Shown here one piece after another: positions 1 through 7,229 of a stretch of 20,232 nucleotides of DNA. The stretch's first letter is position 1, and each line of letters starts with the position of its first letter. The position numbers were made by a program, and so were the translations under genes. The notes beneath the pieces were generated by a model that was given only the letters and a program-made list of their open reading frames with translations, was not told where the DNA came from and ran no database searches. The stretch comes from a virus: positions 1 through 20,232 of the IMG/VR virus record IMGVR_UViG_3300018424_000349. One strand, given 5' to 3'.

Positions 1-25
1 ACAAGAGCAGATCGTTCGTTAGAAG

Positions 26-538
26 ATGGGCTTCTGTTATGATGGCGTGTATGGCGGCAGAATCATTGTACTGTCTTTTGGAACTAGCTGTTATCCCAAC
101 TACTTTATTGCCCGTTCTTATGTTGGGCACAACATGAAATACAAGAATCCACGTTCATCAAAGAATGTGGTGTTCAATGATCTATTTACAAACTGGAATG
201 ACGACCTTGTGATCGTCGAAGGAGTATTTGATGCAATTAACGCAGGAAACGCTGTGCCTATCTTGGGGTCTACACTACGCACCGACTCCGACCTACTACG
301 AAAGATTGTACGAAATGACACCCCCTGCTACATCGCCCTCGATCCTGACGCGGCTGATAAAGAGCGCCGTATCATTCAAACGCTACTGCGCTACGATGTG
401 GAACTCTATAAAATCGATGTAACCGGGTATGAAGACATCGGCGCCATGCCACGAGAGATCTTTCAAGAACGAAAAGCAAAAGCTACATTTATCGACAGAG
501 ATAACTACTTATTGCTAGATTTGCTATCGGCGGTATAA
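26..538 (+). CDS. DnaG-type DNA primase, C-terminal catalytic part (broken or partial)
   Basis: This is the catalytic end of a bacterial/phage DnaG-like primase, which makes RNA primers at the replication fork. The start GGRIIVLSF plus the KYKNP segment matches the primase core just before the TOPRIM fold. The TOPRIM fold itself shows the catalytic glutamate in LVIVEGVFDA (about residues 61-70) and the acidic DPD motif in IALDPDAADKE (about 103-113). The zinc-binding N-terminus and first part of the core are absent. The same frame is open upstream to base 2 and reads QEQIVR, then TAG at 20-22, then KMGFC, which looks like continuous primase sequence interrupted by an amber codon. No good ribosome-binding site precedes ATG 26. 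It may be a nonsense-disrupted gene, a split gene, or a sequence error. Family call is secure; integrity is not. Confidence 0.8.
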   Translation: MGFCYDGVYGGRIIVLSFGTSCYPNYFIARSYVGHNMKYKNPRSSKNVVFNDLFTNWNDDLVIVEGVFDAINAGNAVPILGSTLRTDSDLLRKIVRNDTPCYIALDPDAADKERRIIQTLLRYDVELYKIDVTGYEDIGAMPREIFQERKAKATFIDRDNYLLLDLLSAV

Positions 539-540
539 AC

Positions 541-1602
541 ATGAAACACACTTTTACTAGAGAACAAATAAAAAAAATAATTATTGAAGAACTAGAAAGA
601 AGTGAGAAAGCAGAAGTAGAAGAAGAAGTTGATGATCTTATCGACTCTTATCTTTCTCTCTCTGAACAAAAGAAAGGCGGCTTCTTTACCGATCTCTTAG
701 ACATGATCAAAGGGCAGCCAGAAGAAAAGCAAGAAGAAATGGCTGAAATTGCTTTGATGAGAGTTCAGTCAAGAAGAGATGCTTTGAAAAAGATAGGTAT
801 TAGTGTAGCTGCCCTTGGTGCCGCCGTCGGTGCGGGTAGTTACATGAAGCATCTTGAAGATTTGGCTTTTGCTGACAAAAGAAAACACAGAGCAGCCGCA
901 GAAAAGTTTCAATCCGATGAAGGATACGAAGGACCAAGTTTCGCGAGTCAAGAGCAATATTATAAAGAAAACTACAACTTTCAAATAAGCGATATTGAAT
1001 CTATTGATAATTTTTCAAAAGAATCGGATGAAGCTATTATAGCTTCTTTCAGAACTATTCCTACAAAGTATTTTATTTCTTATGAGGCTCTAGCAGATAA
1101 GCCTATTCCAAAACTTAAAACCAATAGTGGTGGCAATTATTTAAGACGATTGGCGCAGTTTTTTGATGAAACTCCAAATAAGCCTGAAATGCTATACAAC
1201 ATTTACAACGATTACACTAAAATTGGACAAGTAGGATTTAATCCCGAACAAGCCGCCATTGAAGTGCAAGTAGATCGTCAGCCGTTAGTGGTTCAGCCTC
1301 CAGAATGGACAATTCTATTTACCTTTATCACTACAGCAATGGCATCTCTAGATGAGAAAGACAGAGAAAAATTTGAAAACCTTGTTGTATCTTCAGAAGA
1401 AAGAAGATATTTCCTAACCCATCGTGGTCAACAAGCTGCTGTTGATTATGGACACGAGACTGGGAAAGCTGGCAAACAGATTGATAAATCAAAATCAGCT
1501 TATAAATTTGCACAATCACTTGTTCAGCGTGGCTATAATGCTGGCATCAAAGGCGAGCCCAACCCCGGCTTACCCCGCCGTGGAGACGCAGAAAGCCCTT
1601 GA
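541..1602 (+). CDS. Tagged protein of unknown function with a central hydrophobic segment
   Basis: A 353-residue protein I cannot assign to a family. It starts two bases after the primase stop. Its first 18 residues (MKHTFTREQIKKIIIEEL) are a class I tag: lysine-rich, amphipathic, ending in EE, like those at 4956, 5177, 6654, 7226 and 16881. An acidic stretch follows (residues 19-35). Residues 77-100 contain SRRDALKKIG and then an alanine/glycine-rich hydrophobic run, which resembles a twin-arginine signal or a membrane segment but sits internally. The remaining 250 residues look globular, with no motif I recognise, and end in a proline/glycine-rich tail. Base use is A-rich compared with the recombination genes downstream. 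I infer a packaged internal protein that the head protease trims near the tag. Coding status is secure; function is unknown. Confidence 0.85.
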   Translation: MKHTFTREQIKKIIIEELERSEKAEVEEEVDDLIDSYLSLSEQKKGGFFTDLLDMIKGQPEEKQEEMAEIALMRVQSRRDALKKIGISVAALGAAVGAGSYMKHLEDLAFADKRKHRAAAEKFQSDEGYEGPSFASQEQYYKENYNFQISDIESIDNFSKESDEAIIASFRTIPTKYFISYEALADKPIPKLKTNSGGNYLRRLAQFFDETPNKPEMLYNIYNDYTKIGQVGFNPEQAAIEVQVDRQPLVVQPPEWTILFTFITTAMASLDEKDREKFENLVVSSEERRYFLTHRGQQAAVDYGHETGKAGKQIDKSKSAYKFAQSLVQRGYNAGIKGEPNPGLPRRGDAESP

Positions 1603-1626
1603 CAAATACCCCCAATGTGTTATATT
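1599..1626 (+). promoter_or_regulatory. Strong sigma70-type promoter
   Basis: TTGACA at 1599-1604 is a perfect -35 box. After a 16-base spacer, TATATT at 1621-1626 matches five of six -10 positions. The -35 box overlaps the stop codon of the preceding gene. It lies directly upstream of the small membrane protein and the Mre11-Rad50 gene, so it probably drives these with host RNA polymerase. A start about seven bases past the -10 would fall near 1633, leaving only about ten bases of leader before ATG 1643. Confidence 0.6.
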
Positions 1627-1632
1627 AATGAT

Positions 1633-1637
1633 GGAGG
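1633..1637 (+). promoter_or_regulatory. Shine-Dalgarno site deciding the start of the small membrane protein
   Basis: GGAGG here is five bases from ATG 1643 and only two from the adjacent ATG 1640, so the second ATG is favoured. It also rules out the much longer open frame reaching back into the previous gene. Confidence 0.6.
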
Positions 1638-1642
1638 TAATG

Positions 1643-1852
1643 ATGAGCAAGGTATTCAAGGTTTGCTTTGGACTGGCTACGTTCGTGGTGTTTTATTTTT
1701 TCGGCTGGACAGCAACTGCCACAATCCACTCACACTTTGCAGCGGCAGATATGCCAGAGCAAACTTTGAGTATTGAAGAGTTGGCTTCTGCATTTGAACA
1801 GCAGCATGAAAGCGCCACGCCTTGGGAGACTTGCGAACAGGAGGCACCTTGA
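1643..1852 (+). CDS. Small membrane or exported protein
   Basis: A 69-residue protein with a hydrophobic N-terminal helix (about residues 7-25, VCFGLATFVVFYFFGW) after a short basic start, followed by a soluble acidic tail. The helix may be a membrane anchor or an uncleaved signal; an AAA-D run near residues 33-36 could be a signal peptidase site. The frame stays open far upstream, but the promoter and the GGAGG site place the start at 1643. Its stop overlaps the TTG start of the next gene (TTGA), so the Mre11-Rad50 protein is probably translated by coupling to it. No family recognised. It could be a host-membrane effector expressed early, or simply a leader that feeds the next gene. Confidence 0.65.
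   Translation: MSKVFKVCFGLATFVVFYFFGWTATATIHSHFAAADMPEQTLSIEELASAFEQQHESATPWETCEQEAP
1839..1844 (+). promoter_or_regulatory. Shine-Dalgarno site supporting a TTG start
   Basis: AGGAGG is followed four bases later by TTG 1849. Starting there gives a protein beginning M-KIAHIADTH, the usual Mre11 N-terminus, whereas the upstream in-frame TTG 1822 would add nine residues with no family counterpart. Confidence 0.6.
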
Positions 1853-4800
1853 AAATCGCACACATTGCTGATACTCACATTAAGAACCTGAAGTATCACG
1901 AAGACTATCGCAACTGCTTTGGGCAGATGTACGAAATCCTTCGCCAGCAGGACGTAGATTACATTGTTCACTGCGGCGACATCGCACACACAAAGACCCA
2001 GATTTCCCCAGAGTTTGTGGAAATGGCGTCTGACTTTTTCAGTAGTCTTGCCAGCATCGCACCAACATACATCATTCTTGGCAACCATGACGGCAACTTG
2101 AAGAACAGTAGCCGACAGGACGCTATCACACCTATTATACAGGCTCTTAACAATTCACAAATTCACCTGTTGAAGAACGCAGGTGAGATTGTTGTGGATG
2201 ACAATCTAACACTCAATGTCCTATCTGTCTTCGACCGGGATAATTGGGTTGATCCGTCAGACCCAGACAAGATCAATATCGCCCTTTACCATGGTGCTAT
2301 CTCTAACTGCCAGACAGACGCAGGCTGGACTATGGAGCACGGCGAAGATAACCTCTCAATCTTTGAGGAGTTTGATTTTGCTATGCTTGGCGACATCCAT
2401 AAGCGTCAGTTCTTGGACAAGGAGCGTCGTGTCTACTACGCAGGTTCCACAATTCAGCAGAACCATGGTGAGGAAGACAACAAGGGATTCTCTGTCTGGA
2501 CAATCAACTCCAAGAACGATTGGAACATCGAACACTTTACACTGCAGAATCCCCGACCTTTTATTACAGTTGAATTGACGCGCACAGGCAAGATTCCTCG
2601 CAAGGCATCTGTACCTACAAATGCACGTCTACGACTTGTAAGCGACAACAACCTGCCCCTTGATGTAATGCGCAAAGCAGTAGATGTTGCAAAGCACAAG
2701 TTTGGTCCAGAGTCTATCTCATTTCTTAACCGCGCAGCAGGTAAGCGAGGTGATGTAGAAGAGTTGGCTGACGGTCTTGGTATGCAGAACCTCCGAGACC
2801 CAGAGGTCCAGCAGGAATTGATGTCAGAATACCTAAGAGACTATCAGGTAAAGCCAGATACTCTAGCCAAGATCTACGAACTAAACGCAAAGTACAATGT
2901 AAAGGTCGAGGCAAAAGAAGACATTTCACGAAACATCAACTGGGCTCTTTGTAAGTTTGAGTGGTCTAATCTATTCAATTATGGAGAGAACAACTCCGTT
3001 GACTTTAATAACATCAACGGTATCACTGGTATCTTTGGCAAAAACTTCTCAGGCAAGTCTTCTGTCATCGATGCCATTCTATTCACGATGTTTAACACAA
3101 CATCAAAGAACGAACGCAAGAATGTCAACGTCGTAAACCAGAATCGTGACTGGGGCGAAGGCAAGCTAACAATTGCCATTGACGACAAGACCTACACAAT
3201 CCACCGCAAGGTTACAAAGTATGTGAAGAAAGGCAAGGAAGGCGATAGTATCGAGGCAAAGACTGACCTTGACTTCTCGGTCTATGATGCCGTGCTTGAT
3301 GAAACCACGTCACTTAATGGCACTACTCGTAACCAGACCGATGCAAACATTCGTCGTCAGTTTGGCACTATCGATGATTTTCTTATCTCGTCCATGTCCT
3401 CACAGCACGGCGCTCTTGACTTTATTAACGAGGGCTCAACCAAGCGCAAGGAAATCATTGCCAAGTTCTTGGACCTTCAGTTCTTTGACAAGAAGTTCAA
3501 GTTTGCAAAAGAGGACTCTATTTCGTCCAAGGCACTCGTAAAAAAGTTACAAGGGCGAGACTATGAAAAAGAAATTTCTGAAGCGCAGGAAGCCTTTGAG
3601 GGCTTTAAAACTGCCATTTCTGTGGCAGAGGCAGACGAAAAACTGCTAGAAACAAAGCTGGCAACTCAGCAGGCTCTTCTGCTAGAAGTTTCACGCAAGA
3701 TTACAGACATTCCAACAGACGCTATTGACATCTTGTCTGTTCAGTCTGAGATCAAAAAAACAAAAAATCAGATCATCTCCTTGTCTGATACTGTCATTGA
3801 AGACAGCGAGGCACTACTTAGGGAACGAGAGCGTATTGTAAAGATAGCTGATCTGATGGATCAGTTAGATTATAGCGGTCTTTGCAACTCTCTCACAACC
3901 ATTGAAGAATCAGAACAAAAGCTGGCAGGCTTTACAAATAGTTTGGAGATTGCGACAGAGAAGAAGAAATTACTTGAAGACATACCGTGTGGCTCCTCCT
4001 ACCCTGCTTGTAAGTTTATCCGCGATGCTCATGTTGCTTCGGCAACAATTCCAGAAGTGGAATCCAAAGTGGACGAACTTAAAGACCTACTAGATGGTTT
4101 CAATCCAGAAATTGTTAGAGATCATCTAGACAAGTATGGCAAGCTTGAAACAAAGCGAGTAAAAACTCAGGGTCTTGTAAAAGATCTTGAGCTTTCGGTA
4201 GAGAGAAACAAAAGTGCAATTGAGCGACTTAATAACAAGATGCTCGAACTTAATGCAAAGCAACTCAAGTATAACGAAAACAAAGAAGCAATTGAGAACT
4301 TAGAAAAATTATTAAAGGAGAAAGAAGTTTATGCCAAAGAAATCAAATCACTTGAGACAAAAGATAAATCGAATAACCAGAAGAAGATTGATCTTTACAA
4401 ATCACTTGGCTCAGAAGAGCAACGACTCGAAAACCTCCGAGAAGGACGACTAGAGTTCGAGACAATCCAATCGGAGTATGCAGCGTATGACCTATTCCTG
4501 CGCTGTATGCATCCGAACGGGATTGCTTACGACATCATCAAGCAGAAGCTACCAGTAATCAACGAAGAGATTGCAAAGATTCTATCAAACGTCGTAGACT
4601 TTGAGATTTTCTTTGAGACATCTGGCAACAAGTTTGACATTTTTATCAAGCACCCCAAGCACGATGCTCGCCCTATTGAGATGGCGTCCGGTGCAGAGAA
4701 GTCTATGGCTGCTATGGCTATTCGTCTTGCTCTGCTCTCCGTGTCTTCTCTACCCAAGGGTGACGTGTTTGTGCTTGACGAGCCCGGCACTGCTTTGGAC

Positions 4801-4956
4801 GAAGAGAATATGGCTGGATTTATTCGGATCTTGGAACTAATTAAGGTATATTTCAAGAACGTCTTGCTGATTTCTCACCTTGATTCTCTCAAGGATTGCG
4901 TAGACATGCAGATTGTGATTGAAAAAGAAGCAGGTTTTGCAAAGGTAAATCAATAA
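1849..4956 (+). CDS. 47/46: Single-chain Mre11-Rad50 (SbcD-SbcC, T4 gp47-gp46) recombination nuclease
   Basis: A 1035-residue fusion of two subunits that are separate in T4 and in bacteria. Residues 1-250 are the Mre11 nuclease with all metal-binding motifs: DTH (D8, H10), CGD (D44), GNHD (79-81), YHG (H148) and GDIH (182-184). About 250-365 is the helical Rad50-binding region. From about 370 comes the Rad50 ATPase: Walker A GKNFSGKSS near 398-406, long coiled coils, a hook with C714 and C721, then signature SGAEKSMA, Walker B VFVLDEP near 972-978 and the H-loop histidine in LISH. The complex processes DNA ends for recombination-dependent replication and host DNA breakdown. It starts at TTG 1849, coupled to the upstream small gene, and its stop overlaps the next ATG. 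The frame is unbroken, so the fusion is real unless the assembly is wrong. The CX6C hook departs from the usual CXXC. Confidence 0.93.
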   Translation: MKIAHIADTHIKNLKYHEDYRNCFGQMYEILRQQDVDYIVHCGDIAHTKTQISPEFVEMASDFFSSLASIAPTYIILGNHDGNLKNSSRQDAITPIIQALNNSQIHLLKNAGEIVVDDNLTLNVLSVFDRDNWVDPSDPDKINIALYHGAISNCQTDAGWTMEHGEDNLSIFEEFDFAMLGDIHKRQFLDKERRVYYAGSTIQQNHGEEDNKGFSVWTINSKNDWNIEHFTLQNPRPFITVELTRTGKIPRKASVPTNARLRLVSDNNLPLDVMRKAVDVAKHKFGPESISFLNRAAGKRGDVEELADGLGMQNLRDPEVQQELMSEYLRDYQVKPDTLAKIYELNAKYNVKVEAKEDISRNINWALCKFEWSNLFNYGENNSVDFNNINGITGIFGKNFSGKSSVIDAILFTMFNTTSKNERKNVNVVNQNRDWGEGKLTIAIDDKTYTIHRKVTKYVKKGKEGDSIEAKTDLDFSVYDAVLDETTSLNGTTRNQTDANIRRQFGTIDDFLISSMSSQHGALDFINEGSTKRKEIIAKFLDLQFFDKKFKFAKEDSISSKALVKKLQGRDYEKEISEAQEAFEGFKTAISVAEADEKLLETKLATQQALLLEVSRKITDIPTDAIDILSVQSEIKKTKNQIISLSDTVIEDSEALLRERERIVKIADLMDQLDYSGLCNSLTTIEESEQKLAGFTNSLEIATEKKKLLEDIPCGSSYPACKFIRDAHVASATIPEVESKVDELKDLLDGFNPEIVRDHLDKYGKLETKRVKTQGLVKDLELSVERNKSAIERLNNKMLELNAKQLKYNENKEAIENLEKLLKEKEVYAKEIKSLETKDKSNNQKKIDLYKSLGSEEQRLENLREGRLEFETIQSEYAAYDLFLRCMHPNGIAYDIIKQKLPVINEEIAKILSNVVDFEIFFETSGNKFDIFIKHPKHDARPIEMASGAEKSMAAMAIRLALLSVSSLPKGDVFVLDEPGTALDEENMAGFIRILELIKVYFKNVLLISHLDSLKDCVDMQIVIEKEAGFAKVNQ

Positions 4957-5000
4957 TGAAAATCACAAAGACTAGACTAAAACAAATGATCAAAGAAGAG
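4956..5000 (+). repeat. Dispersed imperfect repeat encoding the class I N-terminal tag
   Basis: The first 45 bases of this gene are closely repeated at 5177-5221, 6654-6698 and 16881-16925, and more loosely at 7226-7270 and 541-585. All begin ATGAAAAT (ATGAAACA at 541) and end in AAAGAAGA-like codons for EE. Similarity stops after the tag. It is likely conserved at protein level, and could also give homology for swapping genes between tagged loci. Confidence 0.7.
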
Positions 5001-5177
5001 GTCCGCCGCATCGAAGAAGCCTATCTCTCAGGTGACATAACAAGTGGCGAAGAAGAGCTTGAACGTGCAATGCACGCATGGGTAATGAAAAACAACTTTT
5101 TTATGTCCGGCGAACAAATGCAAGAAGTTGTCCTTCGCTTACTCGAAAAAGCTAGTGAAGATCTGAGGAGTCGATAA
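4956..5177 (+). CDS. Small class I-tagged protein
   Basis: A 73-residue protein that starts with the tag MKITKTRLKQMIKEE and continues as a charged, mostly helical chain. It overlaps the Rad50 stop by one base (TAATG), and its own stop overlaps the next gene the same way. A possible second glutamate site, RRIEEA, follows at residues 17-22. No enzymatic motif is visible. By analogy with T4 internal proteins I infer that the tag directs it into the prohead and is cut off near residue 15 by gp21. Function of the mature part is unknown. Confidence 0.8.
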   Translation: MKITKTRLKQMIKEEVRRIEEAYLSGDITSGEEELERAMHAWVMKNNFFMSGEQMQEVVLRLLEKASEDLRSR

Positions 5178-5500
5178 TGAAAATCACAAAAGACAAACTA
5201 AAACAGATTATAAAAGAAGAACTTGAGAACGTATTAGAAAAACAACTATCGAGTTCTGAACAGGAAAGACGCAGAGAACTAAAAGCCAGTTTAGCAGGCG
5301 ACAGAGAGTTAATTAGGCGCGGCGCTAATGGTGAAGAAATACGCGGCATAGAACTTAAGAAATACATGGCCGCCTGTAAAAGACTGAACGATTCTGGGAT
5401 AACTAAATACAAGAATTATATGAATTGTATGGACGCCATTGATTCTTACAAAAGAGGACTTGAAACTCACGGCTACCCATCTGACTATATAATGCCGTAA
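5177..5500 (+). CDS. Small class I-tagged protein
   Basis: A 107-residue protein starting MKITKDKLKQIIKEEL, almost identical in its first 16 residues to the preceding protein but different afterwards. The body is strongly charged (ERRRELKAS, GDRELIRRG) with a C-terminal part holding two cysteines (CKRLND and NYMNCMDA). It begins on the stop codon of the previous gene. The two neighbours look like separate payloads behind one tag, or like tandem copies that diverged. No function recognised. Confidence 0.8.
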   Translation: MKITKDKLKQIIKEELENVLEKQLSSSEQERRRELKASLAGDRELIRRGANGEEIRGIELKKYMAACKRLNDSGITKYKNYMNCMDAIDSYKRGLETHGYPSDYIMP

Positions 5501-5517
5501 TAACACAAGGATAATAA

Positions 5518-6648
5518 ATGAGCAACGAGTTTGACTTTCTGCCACCAGCAGAAGCACCCCCATCATTCAACCAAGAAAAGGACCACTTCCACGAAGAAGT
5601 AGAAGCGGAAGACTTTGGTATGGTTGAGGACTTCGGATTACAGATGGAATACTCTGACGAAGACCTACTACCCGAGAACACAGCCCCATCATCCCTAAAT
5701 GTGGGCTTTGTCGGTGTTGGTGGTGGCGGCAACAAGATGGCAAACGCTATGATTGAGTTGGGTTTCAACAAGACCCTGTTGGTCAATAGCACAGGCAAAG
5801 ACATTCCCAAGAATGTAGAAGAAGAGCACGTCGTTCTTATTCCTGACTCTGACGGCATCGGTAAGAACATCTCCTACGGCAAGGAAGTTCTAACACAGAA
5901 CGGCGCTGTAGTCGAGGACGCACTTCGCATCAAACTCGGCAAGGTTGATTGGCTGTTCGTTATGGCAGGCGGCGGTGGAGGCACTGGTTCATCCGTAGTT
6001 GCCCTACAACCCGTGTTTGAGCGATACCTACAATCTGTTCAGGCAAGCGGCAAGGTTGTCTACATTGTCTCTTGGCCAACAGCACAAGAGAACCTAAACC
6101 CAACCATCGCCAAGAACGCCCTGTCGCTACTCAACGATGTAACTCCTTACCCACATATCGTTCTGGATAACGAGCGCTCCACACGCCTCCTACGCGGTCG
6201 TATCGGTATGCTTGGTATGTATCCAGTAGCGAATACCCAGTTTTCAAAGATCTTCGCACAGATACTCAAGTTGTCTACCGAAGACTCTCCCATACAATCT
6301 TTTGACTCCAAGGACTTGGAGACTTGCTTTGGCAAGGACGGTCGTGCCTTTATTGGCTCTACGATGATCAAAGACCCCAACACCGGCAAGCTCGGCACAA
6401 CTATTATGCACAACTGCATGAATCGTTCTGCTTGTCCACCACCCAAGGGTAAGGCGGCAGCAGGCTCGCTTATACTCGTAGCAAGCGAAGAAATGGTTGC
6501 CGACCCTCGCGTGTCCAAGCACCTTGAGTCTGCGATTGCTTATGTCGGTGGTCGCTGCGAGACACTTTTCTCTGGTGTTTATGTGCGAAAGAATGTCCCC
6601 GGACTGATTGCGATACTAAGTATGAATGGTATCGAGAAAGGAAAATAG
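5518..6648 (+). CDS. FtsZ/tubulin-superfamily GTPase of phage type
   Basis: A 376-residue tubulin-like GTPase. After an acidic, probably disordered extension (residues 1-60) comes the FtsZ-type fold: nucleotide loop GVGGGGNKMANAM (66-78), VNST (89-92) where FtsZ has VNTD, tubulin signature GGGGGTGSS (151-159), and a T7-like loop SFDSKDLETCF whose D263 and D266 match the catalytic DxxD of FtsZ. The C-terminal domain (from about 313, AAAGSLILVASEEM) also follows the FtsZ pattern and ends at residue 376. The short FtsZ tail that binds FtsA and ZipA is missing. Likely role is a GTP-dependent filament, either for positioning phage DNA or heads as PhuZ does, or for interfering with host division; neither is shown here. 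It stands alone between tagged genes, 17 bases after the last one. Confidence 0.85.
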   Translation: MSNEFDFLPPAEAPPSFNQEKDHFHEEVEAEDFGMVEDFGLQMEYSDEDLLPENTAPSSLNVGFVGVGGGGNKMANAMIELGFNKTLLVNSTGKDIPKNVEEEHVVLIPDSDGIGKNISYGKEVLTQNGAVVEDALRIKLGKVDWLFVMAGGGGGTGSSVVALQPVFERYLQSVQASGKVVYIVSWPTAQENLNPTIAKNALSLLNDVTPYPHIVLDNERSTRLLRGRIGMLGMYPVANTQFSKIFAQILKLSTEDSPIQSFDSKDLETCFGKDGRAFIGSTMIKDPNTGKLGTTIMHNCMNRSACPPPKGKAAAGSLILVASEEMVADPRVSKHLESAIAYVGGRCETLFSGVYVRKNVPGLIAILSMNGIEKGK

Positions 6649-6653
6649 ATTAA

Positions 6654-7229
6654 ATGAAAATCACCAAGTCAAAACTAAAGCAGATTATCTTAGAAGAAGT
6701 TCAGTCTGATCCAGAGCTATTAGATGCAATTGGCAAATTGTCAGATTCTATTGACAGTCTTGATGTTAGTATTGACTTTTTATCTGCGGCATTTACGGGC
6801 GAGTCTGGTATCTCTATCGGCGCAGCACAAAGACAACTTGGTCGCGCTTATAGACCAAAAGTCCGTCCCACACCTGAACCTGTTAGTGAATCAGAACAGT
6901 TCAGAGATCAACAAAAAATGAATGCTGCCCAAGATGTGGCAGGGCAAGAAATGTCATTTGAAAAATGGATCGCAGTTGTTTTTCAGAAAGGTGTCGAAAT
7001 TGATGACAACTCTCCTAATCCCTATGATGCTTGGATGAGCGGGCAATCACCAGAGCAGTATGCTGGCTCGCTAAACGAAAGAAAATTGTCTAAGGGCGAA
7101 AAAAAGGAAAAGGAAAGAGTAGTTAAAGGTATGAAGAAGTCCAAGAAGGATTTCAAGAAACGTTATGGCGATGACGCCGAAAGTGTAATGTATGCAACGG
7201 CGACAAAGATCGCAAAGGATAAAAAATGA
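6654..7229 (+). CDS. Class I-tagged basic protein
   Basis: A 191-residue protein beginning MKITKSKLKQIILEEV. The middle (residues 55-90) is low-complexity and proline-rich. Residues 140-191 form a very basic segment (RKLSKGEKKEKERVVKGM, then KKSKKDFKKRYG) ending in ATATKIAKDKK. I recall similar C-termini in small proteins of environmental T4-like phages. A basic tail fits contact with packaged DNA. I infer a head-internal protein trimmed after the EE at residues 14-15. It starts five bases after the FtsZ-like gene and overlaps the next gene by four bases (ATGA). Confidence 0.82.
   Translation: MKITKSKLKQIILEEVQSDPELLDAIGKLSDSIDSLDVSIDFLSAAFTGESGISIGAAQRQLGRAYRPKVRPTPEPVSESEQFRDQQKMNAAQDVAGQEMSFEKWIAVVFQKGVEIDDNSPNPYDAWMSGQSPEQYAGSLNERKLSKGEKKEKERVVKGMKKSKKDFKKRYGDDAESVMYATATKIAKDKK

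Noticed and set aside
20-22. Genome-wide TAG recoding to explain the amber in primase
   Set aside because: At least six genes here end in TAG at sensible places followed by new starts, so TAG works as a normal stop.
1424-1642. Long form of the small membrane protein reaching back into the 541 gene
   Set aside because: It overlaps a supported gene in another frame, while the promoter at 1599-1626 and GGAGG at 1633-1637 point to a start at 1643.
4956-5500. Adjacent tagged genes as a simple tandem duplication
   Set aside because: Similarity ends after the tag; the bodies differ in length, composition and motif content, so a shared tag is the better reading.
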